Notes: generated by a model from the sequence alone, not told the origin. 64,000 nucleotides of DNA from Gigaspora margarita (GCA_009809945.1 WTPW01000779.1:98283-162282); one strand, 5' to 3'. Counted from the first letter of the stretch, positions 21,996-33,252 are shown. Numbers and translations: made by a program.

Positions 21996-23242
21996 ATTTC
22001 TAGATTTTTCCATTTTCGATTAGAATTTTTGCCATCTAGATTATCTGATAATTACTAATTTTCTTGGCGATTCTTGTATCTACCAACCAAAAAAATCATG
22101 GTTATATGTGATCAATATTCCAGAACTAATGATCAAGTTACTATGTTTAACGCTTTTGATTGGTTATACAACCCGTGATCAAAATGTTAAAACTAAAATA
22201 TCAATGAGCAAGTTATGATCAAGATGTTATCACAATGCAAACTCATTATCAATTGTTTGATCATTATGTACCAAACCACCCTTAATCATATACGGTATTG
22301 TAACAAAATTATCTACGGTAAGTATCGATGTACGTATATACTGTTTTATAAAAAAAATCGCATAATTAATATAAAAAAAGGCACAACCGTAAAAATTCAT
22401 ATGATTAAAAAATTTTTTCATTATACGTTTTTCTTGCAAAATGTGTTGTTAGTTTTCTTTTGAATTAATATATGAATTGATGATTTCAGAGCTAATAGGC
22501 TTTTAAAACACTCTATCCATGAATAGCATCATCAACTACTGTTTGCAAAATTAAACAATACCACATACAATCTTTATGATGCATATTAAAAATTTATTAT
22601 CATTAAAAAAAAAGCATAGTAAAAAAACAACTTTCACTAGATTTTTGTTTTACCTATTTTGTCATAACTAGCATGCTTTATTACTTGGTCCACAGCACAA
22701 ATTATCTTATAAAAATACATCCCTAGGTTGCTTAATTGAAGTTTTTAATTATACTAACTTCTAATATTAAGAATTTAAATTATGAATTACCCAATATTTA
22801 AATTTTTATTGTGATTTGCTAAGATTTTTAAGTGCAGTTAAACATTAACTATATTTATTTCGATCAAATAAATTAATATAATTAATATGATATACTTAAT
22901 ATGCAATATATTTGTAGTATAATAAAATTTAAATAATTATGTGTTCTAATTTTCAATAAAAAAATTTTATAGTATAATAGAATTAAATAGTTTAATTGAA
23001 TTAAAAATTGACCTAAACTATTCCTATCAGTGAAAATTAAGAATAATATAGTCAATTCAAAATCAACCTAAGTTGCGAAATAACATAGAACATCTATACT
23101 ACTCTTTCACTCTTACAAATTTTCTGCCTCCTTATTTATCATTATTGGTGTTATAACTTTCTCTATCACATTTGCACAGAATAAGCCAAGTCCTATAATG
23201 CTATCTAAAGTTCATATTTAAATGTGGATAGCTACCATCTCG
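21996..23242. other. No supported gene
   Basis: AT-rich DNA. Overlapping open frames of 82 and 69 codons on opposite strands near 22215-22463 have no motif and read as chance. No repeat recognised. Confidence 0.4.
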
Positions 23243-23400
23243 GATGTATCTAACATATAAGCATTATCTCAAATCGAATGTATTTAATATGATTATTATA
23301 TCTCAAGTTGAATATATTTAATATGTAAATATTATATCTCAAGTTAGATAAATTTAACACGTTGGGTAACCATATTCAAATGAATTTAATACATGAGTAA
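23243..23400. repeat. ~37-bp tandem repeat
   Basis: Four diverged units of ATATCTCAAGTTGAATATATTTAATATG type, the last ones decaying into TTCAAATGAATTTAATACAT. Confidence 0.65.
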
Positions 23401-24392
23401 CTAAAAGCTTTCGCATTTAACAATATGAGACAATCAACAACCCAAAATTCGTAAATTAAATTTGATCTAAATTTATTTATATTAAGATCAGGAATTCTTC
23501 TATAGTCTAGTATCCAATTTGGCCACAAAATTGGTCAATCTGCATCCTTCCTACTACATGATCCATCTTTGCATTTTTATAACAACAGTTTATTATTTCA
23601 AAATGAGTATTGAAATTGCTAGACAACATTGTTGCTCGATTCACTAAAAATTATAGCACATTTTTTCAATAATACATGTGTTCAACATTGCATGTTTTTG
23701 ACAATCTATACTTAGACAGATATTTTTCCAATGATCTTTTCATTGGCATAAAATTGGCCCCAATTCAGTATTATGGATGGCCAATTTAGCATTAGAGTTA
23801 GTTAGAATTAATGTCAGAAAATATTTGTTGGGAAAATATCTTATCTAAGAAAAGGGCTGTCAAAAACATGTTATGTCAAATATACTTCTTATCAAAAGAA
23901 TGTGCTATAAATGTAATAGCACTTCGACATTATGGCATAAGAAAAATGAGTTGGTTAGTAAATAACTTTCAGTGAATTGTGCAATAACCCAATGTCTTGT
24001 CACATTGATTTTAACAAAGCTACAGGTAAATAAGCTTGTTCGTTATATTACAATCTATTCTATTTTAGTAAATAGATAAAATAAAATTCAAATGCTTAGA
24101 ATGGGTCTATCTGATGCTAAATCAGAGTTTCACAAAGACATCTTGTAAAAGTATATATAAGTTGCATGTTCATAAGGTGGGTGGTAGGGTGTTACTCTAC
24201 TAGTATATCGTCAAATAAGGAATTCAATTAAAATAGTTCCTAGTATCAATTATATTAAAATACCAGGTACTTTTTTTCTAATTCGTAATAGTAGATCTTG
24301 CTAAAAAAAAATATTCTAGGCAAATGTTTTAATGATCTCTAATTGAGAACTTCAAGGAAACTATTAAAAAAACTCGAATTTATCATTTATAA
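23401..24392. other. No gene seen
   Basis: AT-rich, moderately complex, no repeat or open frame of note. Confidence 0.4.
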
Positions 24393-24553
24393 AAAGCTTG
24401 TAGCACTTCTAAAAAGTACAAGCATGAACAAAAAATGAAAAATATACAAGTAAAATGTAAAAGGTGTTAATATAAAAAGCTTGTCGTACTTCTACAAAAG
24501 TACAAACATGAATAAAAAGGAAAATATATAAGTAAAATATAAAAGAGGTCAAT
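24393..24553. repeat. Tandem duplication of an ~80-bp unit
   Basis: Two copies of AAAAAGCTTGT.G.ACTTCTA, AAAGTACAARCATGAA, then a TATACAAGTAAAATGTAAAA-like stretch. They differ at about ten positions. Confidence 0.75.
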
Positions 24554-25144
24554 TTTTACAGCAAATTATGGTAGGAATTAAGACAGTTGATTCCAAAACC
24601 AACTAACTTAATTACACATCGGACCCGTAATTTTCAAGCAATTTAGAGCTCCATAGATCATCTATATAAAAATTTAACAATAATGTAATTGATATTCTGG
24701 ATGCATTTTGATTGGAAATCACTAGACAGAGGATCATTTTGGCTACCACTAATCCACCTGGATGTTACACTTAAACCTTAAGATTATTTGTATTTCCCTC
24801 GTTATACTACTTATTGTTGCATTGCCTAAAGGTTTCTTCAATTGGTAGTGTTCAATTGGTATTCAACATTATATACATGACTGCTTATCCCACTTTTCAG
24901 CCAAAATTGAGAATTTTTGTGACAAAATTGATATTACTTATATGCTTATTATCAATAATCGAATAAACATGCACAAATATAATCTGAATCACATCTAAAT
25001 ATTAAAAATATAATGATTATAACATTGCTCAGATGTTAACTAGTCGGTTAGAAGCCTCTGACTAGTATTGGTTATGGTTATGACTGGTTATGACCAGTCA
25101 TAACCTTTACTACTTCTAAAAATAATGCTATTGCTCTATATAAT
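24554..25144. other. No gene; one short palindrome
   Basis: Holds GGTTATGACTGG and its complement separated by five bases at about 25075-25105. Otherwise unremarkable. Confidence 0.4.
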
Positions 25145-25235
25145 TACCATATTGTCGCTTAATAAGCATTATTTAAAATGATGTTCTTAATTTAGGAAAT
25201 TATACCCCTGTGTGTCATTTTGCAAAACTACAGTA
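25145..25235. mobile_element. TACCGTATT-TIR MITE, decayed copy 3
   Basis: The start TACCATATTGTCGCTTAATA and the end GTCATTTTGCAAAACTACAG correspond to the ends of the copies at 2179 and 32710. The TACACCCC-type subterminal block (TATACCCCTGTGTG) is preserved. Confidence 0.5.
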
Positions 25236-25297
25236 AAAGCTTTATAATACATTAAAAGATGTATATTACAAATTCGTTATTTACGTTCCTGGTTTTG

Positions 25298-25320
25298 GCG
25301 CGACTGCGTCGCGCAGCTAC
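25298..25320. repeat. GC-rich hairpin word, copy 2
   Basis: GCGCGACTGCGTCGCGC has a perfect 7-bp stem with a 3-base loop, followed by AGCTAC. It is the complement, with one change, of 10270-10292; flanks (TTGG upstream) also agree for a few bases. Confidence 0.5.
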
Positions 25321-25540
25321 CTTATTTAGAACTTGAATATACTTGTAAAAAAATATACCCTGGTCATATGAACAACCAGGGGTTGCAATATTACCCTAAA
25401 AAAGAATTTTGTACGATTTTATATGATAAATATTATTAGGTATGATCTACCAACCAATCATGATTGATCTGATGATCAGGATCAACGACCAATTAAAACG
25501 AACTTCCATCATGCTCCCCACATATGAACTTTGTTACTAT

Positions 25541-25653
25541 TATAGATACCTGACGAAATGACGAAACCTGACGAAACCATAAGTTTCGTCAAGTTTCGTC
25601 ATTGACGAAACTTATGGTTTTGTCAGGTTTCGTTATTTCGTCAGGCATCTATA
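25541..25653. mobile_element. 113-bp hAT-type fold-back MITE, GACGAAAC core
   Basis: Flanked by identical 8-bp direct repeats GTTACTAT (25533-25540 and 25654-25661). Ends are TATAGATACCTGACGAAAT and its complement with one mismatch. The whole unit folds into ~50-bp arms built of four TGACGAAA/GACGAAAC words each. No ORF. The 8-bp duplication fits hAT mobilisation. Confidence 0.85.
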
Positions 25654-25661
25654 GTTACTAT

Positions 25662-26084
25662 ATGTACAAACATGTAATTGAAGTTAATCGTACAGTAAAT
25701 TGCTACGTATTAATGTTTTTTTTTTTTTAAATATATGCATTGCATTTATTGTATACTATATATATCGATATGTTGTTTTTTTTTATTTTTATTAGGTCAC
25801 TATGTAGTTTTTGTTCATAACTTTCATGTCCATTAGTTTGCACGATTTGTAAAATTTGTCAGGTTATAAGAAAAAAATAGGGTTATTATCTGATTATTTA
25901 CGCAATTACGTAAATTATTGATCCTTTTTTTATAAATACAATTTCTGATGTCGAGATCACTTCATCACATTTGCAAATTGCAGTAAAAATTGCAATTAAT
26001 TGACTAATTGTGGCTGCGCCAAAATTAATTAATTAGAGTTCAAAAAATTGTCACTACAATCAATTATTCGGTAGTGATCGGAAT
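25662..26084. other. 3' flank of the TPR-kinase gene
   Basis: AT-rich with a T run near 25725. A TTGCAAATTGC / GCAATTAATTG partial palindrome lies at about 25970-26000. No separate gene. Confidence 0.4.
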
Positions 26085-29000
26085 CTATCGCGATATAAAT
26101 TTGTTTAGGATTATATTAACAAAAGTAAACAAGAATTTACCTTGATTATCTATTTGATTAAAACTTTCTGAATTATTAAGTTTGCTAATAATTTGACTAG
26201 TTGATATAGTATCTTGATCCTTATGTGAAATCGTTGATAATGTAGGAATAATTCTATCTGCTTCTAAAAATTTATTTTCAATTTTAATTTGGTCCTCAAT
26301 TAGTTTTTCTTGTTCATTATTAAGAATCATTTCCCATTCTTGAAATTGTTCATAAACCTCTTTGGCAGTTGGTCGTTTCATCGGATCATTATCCATACAT
26401 CGTTCGGCAAGTTTTATATAAAAATCCGGTGTTCCAGAGGCAAATCCTGGTCGTAATCCGTTGATTATATTCAATTGAATATTATCTGTTTGATGCGATA
26501 TATTATTGAAAGGTGGTTTACCAGTTGATATTTCTGACATAATTACACCTAAACTATAAATATCTGATTCTTTTGTAGGTTGATTTCCTAAAAATATTTC
26601 AGGTGCTGAAAAAGATACTACTCCATATACTTCTTTATTTGTAGTAGATTCGTTTACTTTCTAGATAGCCCTAAGTCTGAAATTTTTGGTTCCACCGTTA
26701 TTTTATTTCCTATATTTAATGAAATTACTGCTATTTTATCGCCTACGATATAAGGAACATTCATAATATCTTTGGTGCTGATCATAAGTATATTTTTGGT
26801 GTGAAAATCTCCATGAACATATGTTTGATGAATATAATCTAAATTATCAGAAATTGTACGAAGTATCTTTATTTTTTGCTTCCAGTCAAGATTTTTAAAA
26901 TTTGTTGATAAATATTGCCGGAGATCTCCGTTATCAGCATATTCATGAACCATTAAGTATTCTTTTTCAGCAGAGTTATAAGTAATACCATATATTTCTA
27001 TTCCATATTTGAATACACTATATCTATTAAGTTGACATTCGTAATGTATTTTGAACTAATATAATTAAATTAACATCATTATTAGTATTTTATTTATATN
27101 AAATGGAAATAAATTAATTTAAATTCTTTTACCTCATTAAAAAATCCTAANGGTTCATTCGAGATTCCAGTTAGACTTTTAAGTGCTACTGTGCATGGTT
27201 CGCGAGACAATATCAATTTATTANGATTTATATCAAATTTATCAANTTCATATATTCGTTTACCATCAATCCAAGTTGCAGAATAAACTGTACTAAAACC
27301 ACCATGACCAATTTGTTTAACATTTTCTAATNTGTTATAAGGTATAAATTCGATAACTTTATGGTAATATTTAGAATCTATTTGTGCGCTTTTTATAAAN
27401 TTATCTATTTCAAAATTTCCACTAGTNAATTTTTGACATATTTGAGAATCACANGAATGACAATATAAAAATCCAGTATTATATTTTTTACAATTTTGAC
27501 AGGTTCCAAACCTTAAATAATTCATGTCTGTATTGTATGATTTGACTCCGAATGCTTTATTTAAATCGGAAAGTGATTCTCTATGTCTACCCATCTGTTG
27601 ATAGGTTTCTCCACGAGTATTTAATGCTGGTGCATAATCTGGATAACTTTCTAAGAATCTATTTAATTCTGTAAGTGCTTCTTCAAGTCTACTAAGCAAT
27701 AGATATGCAGAGACACGACTACTTAATGCTGACTTACTTTTTGGATCAATTTCTAATGATTTATTTAAATCTGCAAGTGATTCTTCGTATTTTCCACTTT
27801 GGCAATAGATTGATCCACGATTACTTAAAGCTGCTGCATTATTTGGATCAATTTCTAAACATTTATTTGAATCTGCCAATGATTCTTCAAATCTAGAAGT
27901 AATTTGATATACAAGACTGCGGTTATTTAAGGCAATTAAGTCATTTAGCTTAATTTCTAATGATTTATTTAAATCTGCAAGTGACTCTTCATATCTGCCA
28001 GTATAACAGTAAGTTACTCCACGACTGCATAAAACTGTTGCATTATTTGGATCAATTTCTAATGATTTATTTAAATCCGAAAGTGATTCTTCATATTTAA
28101 CCATTAGTTGATAAGTCAATCAACGAGTATTTAAAGCTGCTGCATTATTTGGATCAATTTCTAATGACTTATTTAAGTCTGCAAGTGATTTTTCATATTT
28201 TTCCATACTTCGATAAGTTGATCCACGATTATTTAAAGCCTTTACATTATTTGGGTCAATTTCTAATGATTTATTCAAGTCTGCAAGTGATTCATCATAT
28301 CTGCCTATCTCTCGATAAGTTTTTCCACGATTAATTAATGATGATGTATTATTTGGATCAATTTTTAACGCTTTATTTAAATCTTCAAGTGATTCTTCAT
28401 ATTTACGCATTTCTCGATAAGTTGATCCACGATTATTTAAAGCTGCTGCATTATTTGGGTCAATTTCCAATGATTTATTTAAATCTTTAAGCGATTCTTC
28501 ATATCTGCCCATTTGACCATAAGTTAATCCACGACTATTTAAAGCTAATGCATTATTTGGGTCAATTACTAATGATTTATTTAAATCTTCAAGCGATTCT
28601 CATATCTGCCTAATTGATTGTATGTCGAACCACGATTACATAAAGATAATGCATCATTTGGGTCAATTTTCAATGATTTATTTAAATCTTTAAGTGATTC
28701 TTCATATCTGTGCATATATAGATAAGTCGTTCCACGATTATTTAAAGCTTTTGCATTTTTTGGGTTAATTTCTAATGATTTATTTAAGTTTTTAAGTGAT
28801 TCTTCGTATCTGCCCATACCTTGATAAGTCATCCCACGGTTATGTAAAGCTATTGCATTATTTGGGGCAATTTCTAATGATTTATTTAAATCTTTAAGCG
28901 ACTCTTCATATCTGTGCATGCATTGATAAGTCATTCCACGATTATTTAAAATTGCTGCATTATTTGGATCAATTTCTAATGATTTATTTAAATCTTTAAG

Positions 29001-29867
29001 CGATTCTTCATATCTGCGCATACCTTGATAAGTTGTTCCACGAAAATTTAAAGATGATGCATTTTTTGGGTCAATTTTCAATGATTTATTTAAATCTTTA
29101 AGTGATTCTTCATATTTGCCAATTTGATAATAAGTTAATCCACGAATCTCTAAAGTTGCTACATTATTTGGGTCAAGTTCTAATGATTTATTTAAATCCC
29201 TAAGTGATTCTTTGTATCTGCCTATTTCTCGATAAAATCCTCCACGATTATTTAAAGCCACTGCATTATTTGGATTAATTTCTAAACCTTTATTTAAATC
29301 TGCAAGGTATTCATTGTATCTGCCTATTCGTCGATAAATTTCTCCCCGAATAAATAGGAGGTTTGCGTTATTTGGATCAATTTCTAACAATGTATTTAGA
29401 TCAGCAAGTGATTCTTTATACTTGTTGATCATGAAATAATGCATACTGCGTTTCTCTAATGTATTAAAAGTTGTTGAAAATTGCTTTAATCCTTTTGCAT
29501 GATTTGGTTCAATTTCTAATAAAATTTTTAAATCTTCAAGTGACTTCTTATATCTGCCCATCTTTTGGTAAACTAATGTACGATTATATAAAGTCATTGT
29601 GTTATTTGGATTAATTTCAAATAATTTATTTAAGTCCGTAAGAGACTTTTCATATTGGCCTATTTCTCGATAAGCTAATCCTCGAATTCCTAATGTAGCT
29701 AGATTATTTGGTTTAACTCGTAATGATTCATTTAAATCCGCAAGTGATTCTTTATATTTGCCGATTAAATAATAAATTAATCCACGATCATTTAATGCTG
29801 TTGAATTATTTGGTTCAATATCTAGAAACTTGCTTAAATTTGCAAGAATATCTTCGTATCCATTCAT
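26085..29867 (-). pseudogene. TPR-array protein kinase (TKL-like), broken in three places
   Basis: From the ATG at 29867 the product would have about 23 tandem 34-residue TPR units (type SLKDLNKSLEIDPNNA), a Cys-rich linker with paired CxxC motifs (about 27500-27420), then a protein kinase domain. Kinase landmarks: glycine loop GHGGFSTVY, Lys in TVALKSL, catalytic loop VHGDFHTKNIL (HGD, a non-RD type), metal-binding ISDLGLSRK, SAPEIF, and the late Arg in KRPTAKEV. TPRs normally bind partner proteins, so this reads as a signalling kinase with a protein-interaction front. Breaks: a one-base loss near 28598, an in-frame TGA at 28120-28122 where Gly is expected, and a one-base loss near 26655. 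Eight ambiguous bases lie at 27100-27454, so some breaks may be assembly errors and the locus could be functional. A 77-bp intron is at 27056-27132; another near the 3' end is possible. Confidence 0.85.
27056..27132 (-). other. Spliceosomal intron in the TPR-kinase gene
   Basis: On the minus strand the exon ends TTTTTTAATGAG, then GT; the acceptor is TATTAG before TTCAAAATACATTAC. Removing it joins kinase subdomains II and III in frame (FFNE to FKIHYECQLN). The intron contains one ambiguous base (27100). Confidence 0.75.
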
Positions 29868-30344
29868 GTTGTTAGCTATTAACTGGGGTGATTGGCCTTT
29901 TATTTTATTAAGAATATAAATCTTTAAGGCGTAACTTATGTAATTAGTTACTTTTTAAATTGTGAAAATTTTTTTATCTCAATTTCAATAACACACCAAT
30001 GTTGAAGTGTACTATTGCGATGAATATACGCGATATACCATATTGGCGGTTATGATTGAATATATATTTTATGAATATGCTGTGTGAGAAAGTTTGTAGA
30101 ATATTTTGCTATAATAATTATTTACAGTAACACTGTTTCGTCGAATCAATGAAATTCGTGTATCGAGAATTAGTACGTACGCATATTGTAGCAAAAACTT
30201 ACAAACTATGTTGATTTTCAAGTGAAAGAAAATTAAAGGCCTATTACGATAGTAAACGTATAACGTCAATAAAATTACATGCATTTTTTTTTTCTTATTT
30301 TTTTTGTTCGTAGTGTTACGGGGGAGCCCGTAACAATTTTAATT
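29868..30344. promoter_or_regulatory. 5' flank of the TPR-kinase gene
   Basis: The first ~180 bp upstream of the ATG are duplicated at 30437-30650 and include AATGTTGAAGTGTRCTATTG. No TATA-like or CAAT-like element can be singled out in such AT-rich DNA. The role as promoter is inference from position. Confidence 0.3.
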
Positions 30345-30440
30345 AAGGGCTTAGATTATGCATTGTTATTGTAAATTTCCCTAATTTAGTAATAATTGGA
30401 AACTGAGGTTCGGGAAAATGCAACTGGGTTACAAGGAAAA
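30345..30440 (+). repeat. TTAGATTATGCATTG dispersed repeat, copy 1
   Basis: Ordered blocks TTAGATTATGCATTGTTATT, GTAATAATTGGAAACTGAGG and TTCGGGAAAATGCAACTGGG. Other copies lie at 30660-30745 and 32496-32592. Confidence 0.65.
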
Positions 30441-30650
30441 GTTGCTTAAATTCACAAGAATATTTTCATATCCATTCGTGTTGTTGGCCTTTAAATTCAT
30501 TAAGAATATAAATTTTTAAGCTATAACTTATGTAGATTTTGAAAAATTTTTTATCGCAATTTCAAGAATACACAAATGTTGAAGTGTGCTATTTCAATAA
30601 TACACAAATGTTGAAGTGTGCTATTGCAATATACCAATGCAATAGGTTAT
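30437..30650 (-). pseudogene. Duplicated 5' fragment of the TPR-kinase gene
   Basis: Corresponds to 29828-30045: the first ~13 codons (start ATG replaced by ACG, CATATCCATTCG read on the plus strand) plus ~170 bp of upstream DNA. The copy stops inside the first TPR unit, where a TTAGATTATGCATTG repeat begins. A 27-bp piece with AATGTTGAAGTGTGCTATT is itself tandemly doubled (30577-30625). Confidence 0.7.
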
Positions 30651-30659
30651 TGGTTCCCC

Positions 30660-30745
30660 GTAAAAATTTTAGTTGAGGATTAGATTATGCATTGTTATCG
30701 TAATAATTGAAAACTGAGGTTCGGGGAAATGCAACTGGGTTACAG
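30660..30745 (+). repeat. TTAGATTATGCATTG dispersed repeat, copy 2
   Basis: Same block order as the copy at 30345, preceded like it by CCCCGTAA..ATTTTARTT. It brackets the duplicated kinase 5' fragment together with copy 1, in direct orientation. Confidence 0.65.
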
Positions 30746-30762
30746 TGCTTATATCAGTAGAT

Positions 30763-31830
30763 TAGAGCTCTTACCCGGGTCAGAAATACTGATCCGGGTT
30801 ATGACCCGTTGACCCGGGTCATCGGGTCATACGGAAAATCATAAAGGTTTTAAAGGTAATCCTTAAATGTTAATGTAACGACTTTTAATCAGAGCTATTA
30901 GTGTAGAGAGCAACATGTACTCCAAATATTTATGCAGAGCTTTTCTGGTTTTGTATTAAAAAATTTCTCGACATAGTTCATAATTGTTATTCATGACCCG
31001 TTTGACCTATATATTGATATTTTATAAGCAAATTATATTTTGGTAGTGTCACGGTTAAAATTTTTAACCCGTGACTTAATACACAATTTGGTAACTCCGG
31101 AAGGTCCATCGATCCAGTCATATGGAATAACAAGGTTGTGGCGGAGGCTTGGAGGTAATGTTTGTTTGTATACAATGGGCGGAGGCACAGGGATGACGTA
31201 GGGAGGCTTTATTTATTTTGGGAGCATTAATGCTCGCGTTCCGAACGCACGAATGCTTCAAAGCCTTAAGGTACAAAGAATCGCGAAGAAGACTAAAGCG
31301 CAGTAGTTCTTAATAACTCAGAAAGTATTTAAAGCCTGAGTTTTCGCGCTACTTCGAGGGGATTAGACAATGTCTCAGGATATGATTTAGATTAGAATGA
31401 CTTGATTAGATAGTTTTAATAATAATCGGATTTTAGTTAGTTTTATTTATTTTTATTATTTTATCTTTATATTATTTTAGTGTAGTCTTTATCAATATTA
31501 TTATAATAAATTACCCCCCCCCCGATGCTTAATAAATTACATTATATACGTCTTATTTAAATCAATCACGTAGATTGATCAAGTTAAATGATAACCCCGA
31601 TCAAGATTAATATATTCTCGTGACATCATAAACCCGTGTACTATTGTTATAAAATTAAACCTAAGTGAATCATCGGAGCTAAATTGGACCTATATCCATC
31701 ATTGCTCTCCCAACCGATGGTCACAGTAGGTGTTTACTTGTTTCGAATTCTGACCCGTTGACTCGGGTCAGAGCAATTTCCCGTGACACATCGGGTCAGG
31801 TGACCCGTAGGGTCCTTCGACCTGGTGATC
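30763..31830. mobile_element. Element with GACCCGGGTCA-rich inverted ends
   Basis: Both ends (30768-30832 and 31745-31825) are filled with GACCCGTTGACCCGGGTCAT-type words in inverted order. The interior includes a GC-richer part (31080-31390) with many CG dinucleotides, for example GCTCGCGTTCCGAACGCACG, and a C run at 31514-31523. Layout resembles the GTTCGG-armed element at 11890, but no target duplication or exact terminus could be fixed. A 62-codon minus frame at 30987-31175 has no motif. Confidence 0.45.
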
Positions 31831-32246
31831 TAGATATAATGTATTCTTTAAACTAGAATATAGAAAGGGAATTTCTAGGAACTGTAAGATGTTAATTGAG
31901 TGCCTTGTACCGACGCGGAATAGGTATTATGCAAGAAAAGAGTTGGTATCAATTTCAAAGGATCTTGTATGCTATGAGAAGAAATGACTGCTGTATGACT
32001 CGAAGGAATTTATTTAAAAATTAATCAACTCCAAATTGATACTTTATTTAACATAACATAATTATTTTGCAAAAGGGAATAAAAAATCAACAACAAAAAA
32101 AAAAAAACAGTGATTCTATTTGCTGAAAAAAAATGTAAAAAATGTTAAAAGCCGATACTGCAATCTAATTGGTTAAATTAGTATTTATTTTATGTCTAAA
32201 ATTTTAGATAAAAAGAACATAAAACATTTGACTATTGGCTATTGCA
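31831..32246. other. No gene until the splice acceptor at 32246
   Basis: AT-rich; ends in a pyrimidine-poor stretch with TTGGCTATTGCAG, which would serve as the acceptor for the decayed exon that follows. Confidence 0.35.
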
Positions 32247-32492
32247 GGTGGCTGAATGGACAAGATAAGGAAATTATGATAGCAGTGTAAAAGAGAGTCA
32301 TTTAGTTGCAGAAATTCACAGTCTAGTATTGTCAAAGCTGGAAAGATTCAATCACATACCCATTAAGTATTGGGATGAGGAAAGTTCTACTGTACACTCC
32401 CCAATATAAGGCATTAAGATTAGACTTTGTGTAATTGTGTTCACAGAAGCTCATACATAAGGAGAGTATATTGTGGTTTTTTTTTTGTAACT
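32247..32492 (+). pseudogene. Orphan decayed exon of an unknown protein
   Basis: Directly after TATTGCAG, frame 32247 reads through about 80 codons with protein-like composition, including the phrases ESHLVAEIHSLVLSKLE and IPIKYWDEESSTVH. Only three stops interrupt it, all TAA where Gln (CAA) would fit (about 32265, 32407, 32458). I do not recognise the family. No other exon is found nearby. It ends in a T run next to copy 3 of the TTAGATTATGCATTG repeat. Confidence 0.5.
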
Positions 32493-32495
32493 ATT

Positions 32496-32592
32496 TTAGT
32501 CGAGGTTTAGATTATGCATTGTGATTGTTAATCCCTTTAGTTTAGTAATAATTAGAAACTGAGTTTTGGGAAATGCAATTGTGTTTCAGGTA
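32496..32592 (+). repeat. TTAGATTATGCATTG dispersed repeat, copy 3
   Basis: Third copy, with TTTAGATTATGCATTGTGAT, TAATAATTAGAAACTGAG and TTTTGGGAAATGCAATTGTG. It is slightly more diverged than copies 1 and 2. Confidence 0.6.
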
Positions 32593-32992
32593 CTATTGAC
32601 TCGATTATATAATGATCGATCATTGATCGAATTAAGTTAATGGTTGAGTATAATGTCATAATCTCGATTAAAGATATAGATTAAATTTGGTTTGCTATCT
32701 AATATGAAATACCGTATTTGCGCGTAATAACGGCCGGGGTTATTTCGAGTAATGGCCCGAATTAAGCTTAATTTAGGCCGAAATCGAAAGTACACCCCCG
32801 CGCATTTATTACTGCAAATACGGTAAAAATATTTAATTAATAAGTTAGTGTTCTATTTATACTCAACCAATAATTGATCCAATAATTGATTGATTATTAA
32901 TATATTTATGTACTTGAGCCTATAAATTTCATAACAGATAACTGATCGATTATACTCAACCAATCATCGATTATTATTTTTTGTCGAGTCAA
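32593..32992. mobile_element. TIR element carrying a nested MITE
   Basis: TTGACTCGA at the left and TCGAGTCAA at the right, with inner pairs GGTTGAGTATA / TATACTCAACC and ATCGAT words. The flanking ATTGACT occurs at both sides, so the exact ends are ambiguous. The TACCG-family MITE at 32710-32825 sits inside it. Confidence 0.5.
32710..32825. mobile_element. TACCGTATT-TIR MITE, copy 2
   Basis: 116 bp, ends TACCGTATTTGCGCGTAATA and complement, core GAATTAAGCTTAATTTAGGCC as in the copy at 2179. AAA flanks both ends. It is inserted into the TTGACTCGA element. Confidence 0.75.
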
Positions 32993-33252
32993 TTGACTAG
33001 TTTCAAGAAAAAATGTTGTTGGTATAATTTTCAAGAAATTATGTTTTTAACTGTTAATATGTGAGTTTTCTTCTAATTTTCAGCAGATATATAAAGGTAA
33101 ACACTCACTTTCTTAACAAAATCCAAATGTACACTTTTCTAAATTTTCTCCAACATAAAGATTATACAAATTCACATTTCTTTTTACAATAAATCATAAA
33201 TCTTTGATTCTATATTTTATAGTCTAGTTCATGTGACTGTATAATACACGTG

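Noticed and set aside
22215..22463. Overlapping open frames on both strands
   Set aside because: No motif, and composition equals background.
26085..29867. Several separate genes (kinase plus TPR proteins)
   Set aside because: Repeat phase, strand and order continue across the breaks, so one gene with lesions is simpler.
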